From the NCBI RefSeq assembly GCF_003797765.1, contig NZ_RKMB01000018.1, positions 62,001 to 126,000 on the forward strand: 64,000 bases of DNA, given 5' to 3'. The notes below the pieces were generated by a model that did not search any database, had not been told where the DNA came from, and was given only the letters and a program-made list of their open reading frames with translations. The DNA comes from Ramlibacter sp. WS9 (GTDB lineage: Bacteria; Pseudomonadota; Gammaproteobacteria; Burkholderiales; Burkholderiaceae_C). Position 1 is the stretch's first letter. The number at the start of each line of letters is the position of its first letter. This document shows, one piece after another, positions 17,038-24,783 of this stretch. The position numbers and the translations under genes are program-made.

Positions 17038-17141
17038 GAGGCAGATCCTTTCTTGTTCGGTGTTCTGTCCCCTCACTGCGGAGTCTAGGCGCCAACCACC
17101 GGCCAAACAGGCTGCGCGTGTAGGACGGGGGCCCGCCAATC

Positions 17142-17158
17142 GGTTCAGCCTGCGTTCA
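17142..17158 (+). promoter_or_regulatory. PhoP-type direct-repeat box, first copy
   Basis: GGTTCA-GCCTG-CGTTCA: two hexamers in direct orientation separated by 5 bp, the architecture bound by PhoP/OmpR-class regulators. A -10-like CATGAT follows 12 bp downstream. The same arrangement recurs at 20000-20016. Confidence 0.65.
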
Positions 17159-17204
17159 GGCAAGCATTTGCATGATGTGCTCCATACCAAACCCAGGAGC
17201 TTCC

Positions 17205-17711
17205 ATGAAACGCCTCGCCCTTGTCTCCATGCTCGCTGCCGCCGCGGTGGGCGCTCACGCGGAAACCTTCATCGACCATGCGCGCGTGCGCAGCGTCGAG
17301 CCGCAATACGAGAGCGTTAGCGTTCCGCGCAACGAATGCACCAGCCAGTGGGTCAACGAAACCCGGCCCACGGGCGGTCAGAACTACGGCGGCGCCGTGG
17401 TCGGCGGTGTCGCGGGCGCCCTGCTGGGCAACCAGGTCGGCAAGGGCCATGGCCGCGAAGCGGCAACGGCCGTCGGCGCGGTGGTGGGCGCTTTCACCGG
17501 CGATCGCATCGCCAACGGTGACCGGCGCGACCAGTACGAAGTGGTCCAGCGCGAAGTGCAGACCTGCCGCACGGTTAACGAGATGCAGGCCCGCATCGCC
17601 GGCTACCGCGTCGGCTACGAGTACCGCGGCCAGCACTACACCACGCTGATGCGCGACAAGCCGGGCCCGGACCTGCAGGTGCGCGTGTCGGTCGACCCTG
17701 TTGTCCAGTAG
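17205..17711 (+). CDS. Exported glycine-zipper protein (Rick_17kDa/YmgG-like)
   Basis: 168 residues with a cleavable signal (ending VGAHAET) and a glycine-zipper 2TM segment (GGAVVGGVAGALLGNQVGKG and a second GAVVGAFTGDRI, about 65-105) that can insert in the outer membrane. The C-terminal half carries a CRTVNEM segment and a YEYRGQHYTTLM motif common to this family in betaproteobacteria. It starts at 17205 behind AGGAGC, lies 4 bp ahead of the PepSY gene, and carries a PhoP-type promoter. It is therefore probably the first gene of the PepSY/regulator/kinase operon. Confidence 0.85.
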   Translation: MKRLALVSMLAAAAVGAHAETFIDHARVRSVEPQYESVSVPRNECTSQWVNETRPTGGQNYGGAVVGGVAGALLGNQVGKGHGREAATAVGAVVGAFTGDRIANGDRRDQYEVVQREVQTCRTVNEMQARIAGYRVGYEYRGQHYTTLMRDKPGPDLQVRVSVDPVVQ

Positions 17712-17715
17712 TACC

Positions 17716-17985
17716 ATGCGCTCCAGACTCTGGCTGTTGCCGTTGCACATGAACCTGTTCGTCCTGCCGCTTTGCGCCGCGTTGCTGTTGTTGTCCGCGC
17801 CCGCCTGGGCCGACATCAGCCGCGACGAAGCCGCGGCGGTGGCGCAGCAGGCGACCAGCGGCCGCGTGCTGTCCGTCGACCGCACCGAGGCGGGCGGGCG
17901 CGTGGTCTGGCGCGTCAAGATCCTCACCGCGCGGGGCGAGGTGAGGGTGATCCTGGTCGATGCGGCCACCGGCAGGATGCTCTAG
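17716..17985 (+). CDS. PepSY-domain periplasmic protein
   Basis: 89 residues from the ATG at 17716. A signal peptide ending SAPAWAD precedes one PepSY domain (DEAAAVAQQATSGRVLSVDRTE ... VRVILVDAATGRML, about 30-89). PepSY proteins next to PhoPQ-like systems are usually small periplasmic modulators of the sensor. The stop codon abuts the GTG start of the response regulator with no gap, so translation is coupled. Confidence 0.85.
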   Translation: MRSRLWLLPLHMNLFVLPLCAALLLLSAPAWADISRDEAAAVAQQATSGRVLSVDRTEAGGRVVWRVKILTARGEVRVILVDAATGRML

Positions 17986-18657
17986 GTGCGGCTGCTGTTG
18001 ATCGAAGACGAGGCCGCCCTGCGGGCCGGCCTGGCAGCGCAGCTCGAGGCCGATGGCTACCGCGTCGACCAGGCGGTGGACGGCGAGGACGGCCTGTTCC
18101 AGGCGCGCGAATATCCGATGGACCTCGCCATCGTCGACCTGGGCCTGCCCAAGCTCAACGGCCTCACCGTCGTGCAGCGCCTGCGCGCCGACGGCCGCAC
18201 CATGCCCATCCTCATCCTCACCGCGCGCGGCAGCTGGCAGGACAAGGTGGTGGGCCTCGAAGCGGGCGCTGACGATTACCTGGTCAAGCCTTTCGAATAC
18301 CCGGAGTTGGCGGCGCGCGTGAAAGCGCTATTGCGGCGCTCGCTCAAGGCCACGTCGGATGTGCTCACGCTGGGACCCATCGCCCTCGATTTCTCGGCAC
18401 AGGTGGCAAAACTGAATGGCGAGGTGCTCGAGCTCACCGCGTTCGAATACCGCCTGCTCGAGTTCCTGGTGCGTGAGCGGGCGCGCGTCGTCACCAAGCA
18501 GGAGCTGTCGGACTATCTCTACCCGCACGACGAAGACCGCGACAGCAACGTCCTCGAAGTGCTGATCGGCCGGCTGCGCCGCAAACTCGACCCCGACGGC
18601 ACCCTGGCGCCGATCGAAACGCTGCGCGGGCGCGGCTACCGCTTCACGCTCGGATGA
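17986..18657 (+). CDS. OmpR/PhoP-family response regulator
   Basis: 223 residues from a GTG immediately after the PepSY stop. The receiver domain has phospho-acceptor Asp51, Thr79 and Lys101. The C-terminal winged helix (about 125-222) ends in the usual LRGRGYRF. It is closest in layout to PhoP/QseB. It overlaps the kinase as ATGA. The two GGTTCA-N5-CGTTCA boxes flanking this operon are its most likely targets, which implies positive autoregulation plus control of the gene at 20061. The signal may be divalent cations or envelope stress, by analogy only. Confidence 0.93.
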   Translation: MRLLLIEDEAALRAGLAAQLEADGYRVDQAVDGEDGLFQAREYPMDLAIVDLGLPKLNGLTVVQRLRADGRTMPILILTARGSWQDKVVGLEAGADDYLVKPFEYPELAARVKALLRRSLKATSDVLTLGPIALDFSAQVAKLNGEVLELTAFEYRLLEFLVRERARVVTKQELSDYLYPHDEDRDSNVLEVLIGRLRRKLDPDGTLAPIETLRGRGYRFTLG

Positions 18658-19985
18658 GGGTCTTCGACTCCATCCGCACCCGCCTCATCCTGGGGGCCAC
18701 GCTGGTGCTGGTGGCGTTCGTTGCGGGCGCGGGGTTCGCGGTGCAGCAAGCCCATGCGGACAGCGTTCGCGCCGCGCGGTTCGCGCAGTTGCAAAGCACG
18801 GTCTACCTGTTGCTGGCGGGCGCGGAAGTCGACGACAGCGGCACGCTGGTGATGCCGCCCTCGTTCCCCGAACCGCGCCTGTCGTTGCCGGGCTCGGGGC
18901 TTTACGCCAAGGTCGTCAACACAGCGAAGGGCGAGGAATGGCAGTCGCCGTCCACGGTCGGCCTCTCTCCGCCATTCCAGCGGAGCGTGCCCGTGGGCGA
19001 ATGGCGAAACGAAACACTCACCGAGTCGGGCCGGGCGTTCCTGGCAGTGACCTACGGCGTGAGCTGGGCCGGCAGCAAACAGGCCGCGCCGTTGGTGCTC
19101 TCCGTGCTGGAAGACAGGGCCGAGTTCGACCGCGAAATCGCGATCTTTGAGAAAACCCTGTGGACATGGCTGGGCGGCGCTGTCGTGTTGCTGCTCTTGT
19201 CGCAGACGATCCTGCTCGAATGGGGCCTGGGCCCGCTTCGGCGCGTGATTGGTGAGATGCGCCGCATCGAAAACGGCGAGCAGGCCGAGGTCGAAGGGCG
19301 GTATCCCGCGGAGATCGCGGCGCTCACGGGCAACCTCAACACATTGATCCGGCAGGAGCGCGTGCGCCAGACGCGCTACAAGGAGGCCCTGAGCTTTTTG
19401 GCGCACAGCCTCAAGACGCCGCTGGCCGTGCTGCGCACCGCGCTCAGCCAGCCGGCGCAACTGCCCGCCGCCGTGACCGAGCAGGTGGCGCGGATGGACG
19501 ACATCGTGCAGCACCAGCTCGCGCGCGCGGCGGCGAGCGGCTCGGCGCGATTCGTTCCGCACCTCGCGCTGGCGCCGGTGCTGCATCGCATCCGCGACTC
19601 GCTGGCCAAGGTGTACGCGGCCAAGAACCTGCGAATCACCATCGACTGCGCGGCCGATGTGAGCTGGCGCATCGACGAAGGCGATGCGTTCGAGATGTTC
19701 GGCAACCTGTTGGACAACGCCTCCAAATGGGCGCGCAACCGTGTGACGGCGCGAGTCTGGCGCGAAGCCGGCGGCTTGCGCATCTGCATTGACGACGACG
19801 GCCCGGGTTTCACCGACACGCAATCGATCCTGCAACTGCACGTGCGGGCCGACGAGAAGGTGCCGGGCCACGGCGTGGGCCTGGCCGTGGTCAACGACCT
19901 GGTGGCCAGCCACCACGGCAATCTCAGTTTGTCGCGCTCCGATGAGGGCGGCGCGCGCGTTGACATTTCTTTACCTTCGGCGTGA
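18654..19985 (+). CDS. PhoQ-like membrane sensor histidine kinase
   Basis: 443 residues: TM1 (about 11-31), a periplasmic sensor of about 135 residues, TM2 (about 168-188), HAMP-like linker, H-box LAHSLKTPLAVL with His251, and an HATPase domain with LLDNASKWA, DDDGPGF and GHGVGLAVV. The periplasmic part has several acidic residues but no dense acidic patch like that of enteric PhoQ. It is the last gene of the PepSY-regulator-kinase unit; the PhoP-type box of the next gene starts 15 bp after its stop. Confidence 0.92.
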   Translation: MRVFDSIRTRLILGATLVLVAFVAGAGFAVQQAHADSVRAARFAQLQSTVYLLLAGAEVDDSGTLVMPPSFPEPRLSLPGSGLYAKVVNTAKGEEWQSPSTVGLSPPFQRSVPVGEWRNETLTESGRAFLAVTYGVSWAGSKQAAPLVLSVLEDRAEFDREIAIFEKTLWTWLGGAVVLLLLSQTILLEWGLGPLRRVIGEMRRIENGEQAEVEGRYPAEIAALTGNLNTLIRQERVRQTRYKEALSFLAHSLKTPLAVLRTALSQPAQLPAAVTEQVARMDDIVQHQLARAAASGSARFVPHLALAPVLHRIRDSLAKVYAAKNLRITIDCAADVSWRIDEGDAFEMFGNLLDNASKWARNRVTARVWREAGGLRICIDDDGPGFTDTQSILQLHVRADEKVPGHGVGLAVVNDLVASHHGNLSLSRSDEGGARVDISLPSA

Positions 19986-19999
19986 AACGGGCCTGAATC

Positions 20000-20016
20000 G
20001 GTTCAGGTTGCGTTCA
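20000..20016 (+). promoter_or_regulatory. PhoP-type direct-repeat box, second copy
   Basis: GGTTCA-GGTTG-CGTTCA, with CAAGAT 12 bp downstream as the presumed -10. Both the box and the distance match the copy at 17142-17158. It drives the gene at 20061. Confidence 0.65.
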
Positions 20017-20060
20017 TGGAGCGGGGCGCAAGATGACTCCACCTTAACAAGGAGCTCACC

Positions 20061-20489
20061 ATGAAATCTCTGTCTACCGCTAAGTTCGTCGCAGTGGCCG
20101 CCCTGGCGGTCGCAGGTTTCGGCGCCGTGACCGCCGCCCACGCTCGCACCGATGTCGTGCTGCAGATCGGCGTGCCGATCTACTCGCAGCCCGTCTATTC
20201 GCAGCCCGCGCCGGTCTACTACGAGCCGGCCCCGGTCTACGTGCAGCCCCGCAGCTACTACGTGCAGCCGGCACCGGTCTACAACCAGTACCGCTACGAC
20301 AACCGCGGCGTGCGCTACATCAACCACGACTGGGAGCGCCGCCATCACGGCGATTGGCAAGCGCGCCGCTATGGCCCGAACGGCGACCTGGACCGCGACG
20401 GCATCGCGAATCGCAATGACCGCGACCGCGACGGCGACGGCGTGCGCAACCACCGCGACCGCGACCCCAACAACGGTTACCGCTATTGA
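20061..20489 (+). CDS. Exported Tyr/Pro-repeat protein with Asp-rich tail
   Basis: 142 residues with a signal peptide (ending AHART). Next comes a low-complexity Pro-Tyr-Val-Gln region (PVYSQPAPVYYEPAPVYVQP style, about 40-92). The C-terminal tail of DxDxDG-type repeats (DLDRDGIANRNDRDRDGDG, about 111-130) resembles thrombospondin type-3 or EF-hand-like calcium loops. A PhoP-type box lies upstream and AAGGAG precedes the ATG. A calcium- or cation-binding envelope protein under a PhoP-like regulator is a coherent idea, but function is inferred. Confidence 0.8.
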   Translation: MKSLSTAKFVAVAALAVAGFGAVTAAHARTDVVLQIGVPIYSQPVYSQPAPVYYEPAPVYVQPRSYYVQPAPVYNQYRYDNRGVRYINHDWERRHHGDWQARRYGPNGDLDRDGIANRNDRDRDGDGVRNHRDRDPNNGYRY

Positions 20490-20494
20490 TAGGC

Positions 20495-20528
20495 CTCTGG
20501 CGATGCCCGATGACGGGCATCGCCAGAG
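20495..20528. terminator. Perfect 15-bp hairpin, terminator or 3' stabiliser
   Basis: A 15-bp perfect stem (20495-20509 with 20514-20528) around an ATGA loop, 6 bp after the stop of the gene at 20061. No T tract follows, so it may protect the mRNA 3' end or act in a factor-assisted way rather than as an intrinsic terminator. Confidence 0.5.
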
Positions 20529-20668
20529 CGGCCGGCCGCCTACTCCCGGTTCCGCTGCCGCCCTACAGAGGCTCAGCGTTGAGCGGGTCACCATCGAACC
20601 AGCGGCAATCTCACCAGGGTCACGCCGGCCCCAACAGTCCGGCCACTCCCACATCCGAGGAACCCATC

Positions 20669-22036
20669 ATGAAAACATCCCCCTCCGCCTTTCGTCACCG
20701 CATGTCGGTTCCCTTTCGAGGCCCCGTCACGGCGCTTTTCCTGGCGTTGCCAGGCGCGTTCGTCGCTTCGGCGTTGCCTGTCGCCGCGATTGCCCAGCCC
20801 GCTGCGGCCGAGGTACGTTTGCTGACCGTGCGCAGCGACGGAGATCTCGGACCGGGCTCACGCCTGACCTTCCGGGCGGTGGCCAGCCCGCGTGCACAAG
20901 TGGCCGTTCGCGTGCGGGGCGTGCGTGAAAGAATCGCCCTGCGCGAGATACAGCCCGGAATCTATCTTGCGCGCTACACCATCAAGCGGGGCGAGGTGAT
21001 CGAGGCCGACCGCGAAGTCCGCGTCACCGTGCGCCAGGGCAATCGCACGGCCGCTGCGGACTACACCCTGGCCGAGGTCATGGCGGCTCCGCCGGTGGCC
21101 GTCACGCCGCAACCCCTTCCCCCGCCGCCGCCTCCGCCGCTGCGCATCGAGCGCTTCGGCGTCACGCCGGTCGAACGCCTCGAGCCCGGCGCGGAACTTC
21201 GCTTCGCGCTCGAAGGCGCGCCCGGCGCCGCCGTGATCGTCGACCTGCCCGGCGTCGCCAACGACGTGGCCCTGCGTGAAACCCGTCCGGGCCACTACGA
21301 AGGTGCCTACACATTGCGGCGTTCGGACAACCTCAATGTGTCCCGCCCGATCGTGGCGACGCTGCGGATCGGCGAACGAGTGGTGACAGCCAACCTGGCG
21401 GTGCCGCTGGTTCAGCCGCAGGCGGACAACCGCCCACCGCAGGTGGTGAACATTTCGCCTCGCGACGGTGACGCCTTGCCGGGCGGGCCGGTCCAGATCT
21501 CCGGCAATTTCGAGGACCGCGGCGGCAGCGGGGTCGACCCGGCCAGCGTGCGCATCCTGATTTCCGGCCGCAACGTGACACCCGATGCACAGGTGACGCC
21601 CAACTCGTTCAACTTGCGGGCCAGCCTGCCGCCGGGACGGCACGCCGTCGAAGTCACGGCGCGTGACCGTGCCGGCAACGCCGTGCGGCGCGACTGGAGC
21701 TTCGAAGTGAGTGGCGGCGTGGTGCCCGTGGCCCTGCCGCTGCAGGTGACGAGCCCCGGCAATGGCGCGAGCATCGATGGCGCTACGACGGTGACTGGGC
21801 GCACCGCGCCATTCGCAACCGTTCAGGCCAAGGTGGATGCGAGTCTGCGGATCCAGACCGGCTTCGGCGTGGACCAACAGGTGTTCTCGCAGACACTTCA
21901 GGCCGACGGCAACGGCAACTTCTCGTTCACGTTCTCGCCGCGGTTGCCATTGGCGGGCACACGCTACGAAGTCACCGTGGCGGCGACGAAAGCCGGTGTG
22001 ACGAGCGAAACCCGCATGACGCTGCATCAACGCTAG
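20669..22036 (+). CDS. Exported Ig-like domain protein
   Basis: 455 residues from the ATG at 20669 (GAGGAACC upstream). A long signal peptide ends near AIAQPAAAE. Two related beta domains each end in a GxYxxxYT(I/L) strand pattern (about 50-135 and 165-250) and are separated by a PLPPPPPPPL hinge. Then an Ig-like domain follows with RDGDALPGGPVQISGNFEDRGGSGVD (about 262-345) and a C-terminal bacterial Ig-like domain (about 358-455). It looks like a periplasmic or surface structural protein. No enzymatic motif is seen. Confidence 0.8.
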   Translation: MKTSPSAFRHRMSVPFRGPVTALFLALPGAFVASALPVAAIAQPAAAEVRLLTVRSDGDLGPGSRLTFRAVASPRAQVAVRVRGVRERIALREIQPGIYLARYTIKRGEVIEADREVRVTVRQGNRTAAADYTLAEVMAAPPVAVTPQPLPPPPPPPLRIERFGVTPVERLEPGAELRFALEGAPGAAVIVDLPGVANDVALRETRPGHYEGAYTLRRSDNLNVSRPIVATLRIGERVVTANLAVPLVQPQADNRPPQVVNISPRDGDALPGGPVQISGNFEDRGGSGVDPASVRILISGRNVTPDAQVTPNSFNLRASLPPGRHAVEVTARDRAGNAVRRDWSFEVSGGVVPVALPLQVTSPGNGASIDGATTVTGRTAPFATVQAKVDASLRIQTGFGVDQQVFSQTLQADGNGNFSFTFSPRLPLAGTRYEVTVAATKAGVTSETRMTLHQR

Positions 22037-22058
22037 CTTCTACCCGCTCAGTCGTCAG

Positions 22059-22088
22059 AAAGAGCCCGGCAGCCGCCGGGCTCTTTTA
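22059..22088. terminator. Strong bidirectional intrinsic terminator
   Basis: AAAGAGCCCGGC-AGCC-GCCGGGCTCTTT: a 12-bp perfect stem with a tetraloop, A-rich on one side and T-rich on the other, 22 bp after the Ig-like gene. Confidence 0.9.
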
Positions 22089-22109
22089 CGGGAGCGCTAG
22101 ACTGTGCCG

Positions 22110-23072
22110 ATGCAACTTCGACGCCTCGGCCGTTCGGCCCTTCAAGTCTCTCCCTTGTGCCTCGGCGGCAACGTCTTCGGCTGGACGGCCGATGAGAAGA
22201 CCTCGTTCTCCATCCTCGATGCGTGGGTGGACGCGGGCTTCAACTTCATCGACACCGCCGACGTCTATTCGCGCTGGGCGCCCGGCCATGGCGGCGGCGA
22301 ATCGGAGGCCGTCATCGGCCGCTGGCTCAAGCAGGGCGGCGGCGCGCGGCGCGACCGCGTCGTCATCGCGACGAAGGTGGGCATGGACATGGGCGACGGC
22401 AAGACGGGCCTTTCACCGAAATGGATACGGCAGGCGGTGGACGATTCGCTGCGCCGCCTGAACGTCGATCGCATCGATCTCTACCAGACCCACAAGGACG
22501 ACGCCGACACGCCGCTCGAAGCCACGCTCGAGACGTTTGCGGAACTGGTGGCCAAGGGCAAGGTGGGCGCGATTGGCGCCTCCAACTACACGGCCGCGCG
22601 CTTGAGCGAAGCGCTGGACACCAGCCGCCGGCTCGGCGTGCCGCGCTACGAAAGCCTGCAGCCCCTCTACAACCTGTACGACCGTGCTGTGTTCGAGAAG
22701 GAATTGCGGCCGTTGTGCGTCAAGGAAGAGATCGGCGTGTTCAGCTTCTATGCGCTGGCCGCCGGCTTCCTTTCCGGCAAGTACCGCAAGCCGGAAGACG
22801 CGGGCAAGAGCGCGCGCGGCGCCGGCAGCGTCAAGAAGTACCTGAACGAGCGCGGGCTGAAGATACTCGCCGCGCTGGACGAAGCCGCGCAGCGCACAGG
22901 CACCACCCCTGCGCGCGTCGCCATCGCCTGGGTGATGGCGCAGCCCGGCGTGACCGCGCCCATCGCCAGCGCGAGCACGCTGGAGCAGTTGGACGAATTG
23001 ATCGAAGCTTCGCAGATGGTGCTGGATGCCGCGACGTTGGACTTGCTGAACCGGGCCAGCGCAGAGGGTTGA
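22110..23072 (+). CDS. Aldo/keto reductase
   Basis: 320 residues with the complete AKR tetrad: Asp48 and Tyr53 in FIDTADVYS, Lys89 in IATKVG and His128 in YQTHKDD. It is a cytosolic NADP(H)-dependent TIM-barrel oxidoreductase, closest in look to the YajO/YccK-type group. The ATG at 22110 is preferred; a GTG at 22104 is in frame. It stands alone between the terminator and the convergent GGDEF-like gene. The substrate is unknown. Confidence 0.92.
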   Translation: MQLRRLGRSALQVSPLCLGGNVFGWTADEKTSFSILDAWVDAGFNFIDTADVYSRWAPGHGGGESEAVIGRWLKQGGGARRDRVVIATKVGMDMGDGKTGLSPKWIRQAVDDSLRRLNVDRIDLYQTHKDDADTPLEATLETFAELVAKGKVGAIGASNYTAARLSEALDTSRRLGVPRYESLQPLYNLYDRAVFEKELRPLCVKEEIGVFSFYALAAGFLSGKYRKPEDAGKSARGAGSVKKYLNERGLKILAALDEAAQRTGTTPARVAIAWVMAQPGVTAPIASASTLEQLDELIEASQMVLDAATLDLLNRASAEG

Positions 23073-23079
23073 ACCCGGA

Positions 23080-23101
23080 TGTCATTGCGGACTTGATCCG
23101 C
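23080..23101. repeat. Truncated copy of the TGTCATTGCGG palindromic repeat
   Basis: TGTCATTGCGGACTTGATCC plus GC matches the left arm and loop of the repeats at 30932-30967, 31213-31246 and 39701-39732, but lacks the AATCCA arm. It lies between two convergent genes. Confidence 0.65.
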
Positions 23102-23105
23102 CGGC

Positions 23106-24380
23106 TCACGCGCGCGCGCGCAGCCAGGTGCCGTGCGCGTGCACGCCACGCGCGTGCCTTCGCGGACCGAGTTGTGCATGCTCGACCGGCACGGTTTCAC
23201 CGGTGGCCGGGTCGCGCGTGGCGGCGCGCGACAGCATGGTCTGCGCGGCTTCGGCCAGCCGCTGCGCCTCATGCAGCAGGTCCTCCACCGCCGAATGGTC
23301 GCGCTCCATCAGCACCACACCGACGCCGATGTCGGCGCGGACCTGGATGGTGCGGCCCTCCGGTCCGTTGACCTGCATGGGGCGGCGCAGGCTGCTGGCC
23401 ACGCGCAGGCCCAGCGTGCGGACGTCGGCTCGCGAGTGGATCGTCTCCACCAGTGCGACGAAGCAGCGATCCCAGTAGCGGCCCACCGGGTTGACCGGCC
23501 CCACCTGCCTCTGCAGGCGCTCGGCCAGGTGCACATACATCTCGTTCAAGCCGGCGGTGCCGGCCTGCGCGACGATGCGATCGGGCTTGAAAACCAGGAC
23601 GGCGATGATGGCGCCTTCGCGCCGCGTGAGGCGCCTGCGAGCTTGCGCGCGCAGCAGTTTGCGCACGAAGGGCAGGCCGCCCGGCAGTTTGGTGACGGGG
23701 TCGAACTGCGACTCGACGGCTTCGACGCCGCGAGCGCGCCGCTCGTGCTGGTTGCGCTTCCAGAGCATGAAGCCGATCACGGTGACGCACGCAACGCAGA
23801 AGACGGCCATGAAGGCCTGTGCGGTGGAGCCGATGCCGGGCAGCGCCAGCGCAACCGCGTAGAGGCCGCCGACCGCGGGCAGCATCGCCAGACAGCCGAT
23901 CGCGATGCCCAGGGCGAGCGAGTCGCCGAGCATCCAGGCGCGCACCGAAACCCAGACCACCAGCGCGGTGTTCAGCACCACGATCGCGGCCGCGGCGGGC
24001 AGCTGCTGCGTGGACGGCAGCAGCAGGCAGAGCAGCCCTGCCGGCAGTGCGACGGCGGCAGCGCCGCGCAGGCTCACATCCATCAGGCGGTCGCGTTGCC
24101 GTGCGGCCAGCCAGTCATGCACCCAGTAGTCACCGAGGAAAACGCACAGCGGTCCGATGAGGACCCGCGCCGGCCGCAGCGCCTCCGCGTCGAGTTGCGG
24201 GGCCAGGGTGGTGAGCAGTCCGCTCAGGATCACCACGAAGAGAAGGGCAGAGAAGTTGTAGGCGGCGCCCTGGGCGGCCGCTTTGGTGCGCACCAGTACC
24301 CAATCGACCAGGCACACCATGACCACCAGGGCAATTGCGCCGGCGGCTGCGCTCCAGATGGCGACGTCTAGCGCGGTCAT
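23106..24380 (-). CDS. Membrane protein with degenerate GGDEF domain
   Basis: 424 residues from MTALDVAIW at 24380. Six to seven hydrophobic segments occupy about residues 4-225. A GGDEF-fold domain follows (FDPVTKLPGGLPFVRKLL onwards, about 242-400). The active-site loop reads GRYWDRCFV where a diguanylate cyclase would have GGDEF, so it cannot make cyclic-di-GMP in the standard way. It is probably a signal-sensing pseudoenzyme or a scaffold. It is separated by about 50 bp from the lipoprotein gene upstream on the same strand. Confidence 0.82.
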   Translation of the reverse strand: MTALDVAIWSAAAGAIALVVMVCLVDWVLVRTKAAAQGAAYNFSALLFVVILSGLLTTLAPQLDAEALRPARVLIGPLCVFLGDYWVHDWLAARQRDRLMDVSLRGAAAVALPAGLLCLLLPSTQQLPAAAAIVVLNTALVVWVSVRAWMLGDSLALGIAIGCLAMLPAVGGLYAVALALPGIGSTAQAFMAVFCVACVTVIGFMLWKRNQHERRARGVEAVESQFDPVTKLPGGLPFVRKLLRAQARRRLTRREGAIIAVLVFKPDRIVAQAGTAGLNEMYVHLAERLQRQVGPVNPVGRYWDRCFVALVETIHSRADVRTLGLRVASSLRRPMQVNGPEGRTIQVRADIGVGVVLMERDHSAVEDLLHEAQRLAEAAQTMLSRAATRDPATGETVPVEHAQLGPRRHARGVHAHGTWLRARA

Positions 24381-24432
24381 GTGTCGCCCCAGTTTGCGCG
24401 AGCGGGCCGGACCGGTCAAGCAGGCGGCAGGG

Positions 24433-24783
24433 TTACTTGCGATCGGACGGGTAGCCGGGGCGGATACGCGTCTTCCTCACAACGCCGGAGGCATCGAACA
24501 ACACCACGAGTTCCGTGGCTGTGCGGCTCGTGCGGTCGGCGCCCGGCCAACGGTATACCCAGACCTCGTAGCCGCTGTCGAAGTGAACGACAGTGGCCTT
24601 GCCGAGCGTGGCAGCGACATCGCCCTGGTTTTTCCCGGCGACGGACTGGCTCGCGGCCTGCGGCGAGACGCCGGCCGTGCGCACGACACCCGGCGTGCTC
24701 TCGGTGATCGCACCATCCCCCGCGCAGCCTGCGAGCAGTAGCCCACCCGCGATGGACGTGAGGGCGTGCAGCGAGCGGGTCAT
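24433..24783 (-). CDS. Small lipoprotein of unknown function
   Basis: 116 residues from the ATG at 24783, which overlaps the stop of the upstream gene as ATGA. The lipoprotein signal is LLLAGC (Cys20). The mature part contains GKNQGDVAATLGKATVV and SGYEVWVYRW, a pattern reminiscent of the SmpA/BamE-like fold found in many betaproteobacterial lipoproteins. Outer-membrane location is likely; function is open. Confidence 0.78.
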   Translation of the reverse strand: MTRSLHALTSIAGGLLLAGCAGDGAITESTPGVVRTAGVSPQAASQSVAGKNQGDVAATLGKATVVHFDSGYEVWVYRWPGADRTSRTATELVVLFDASGVVRKTRIRPGYPSDRK

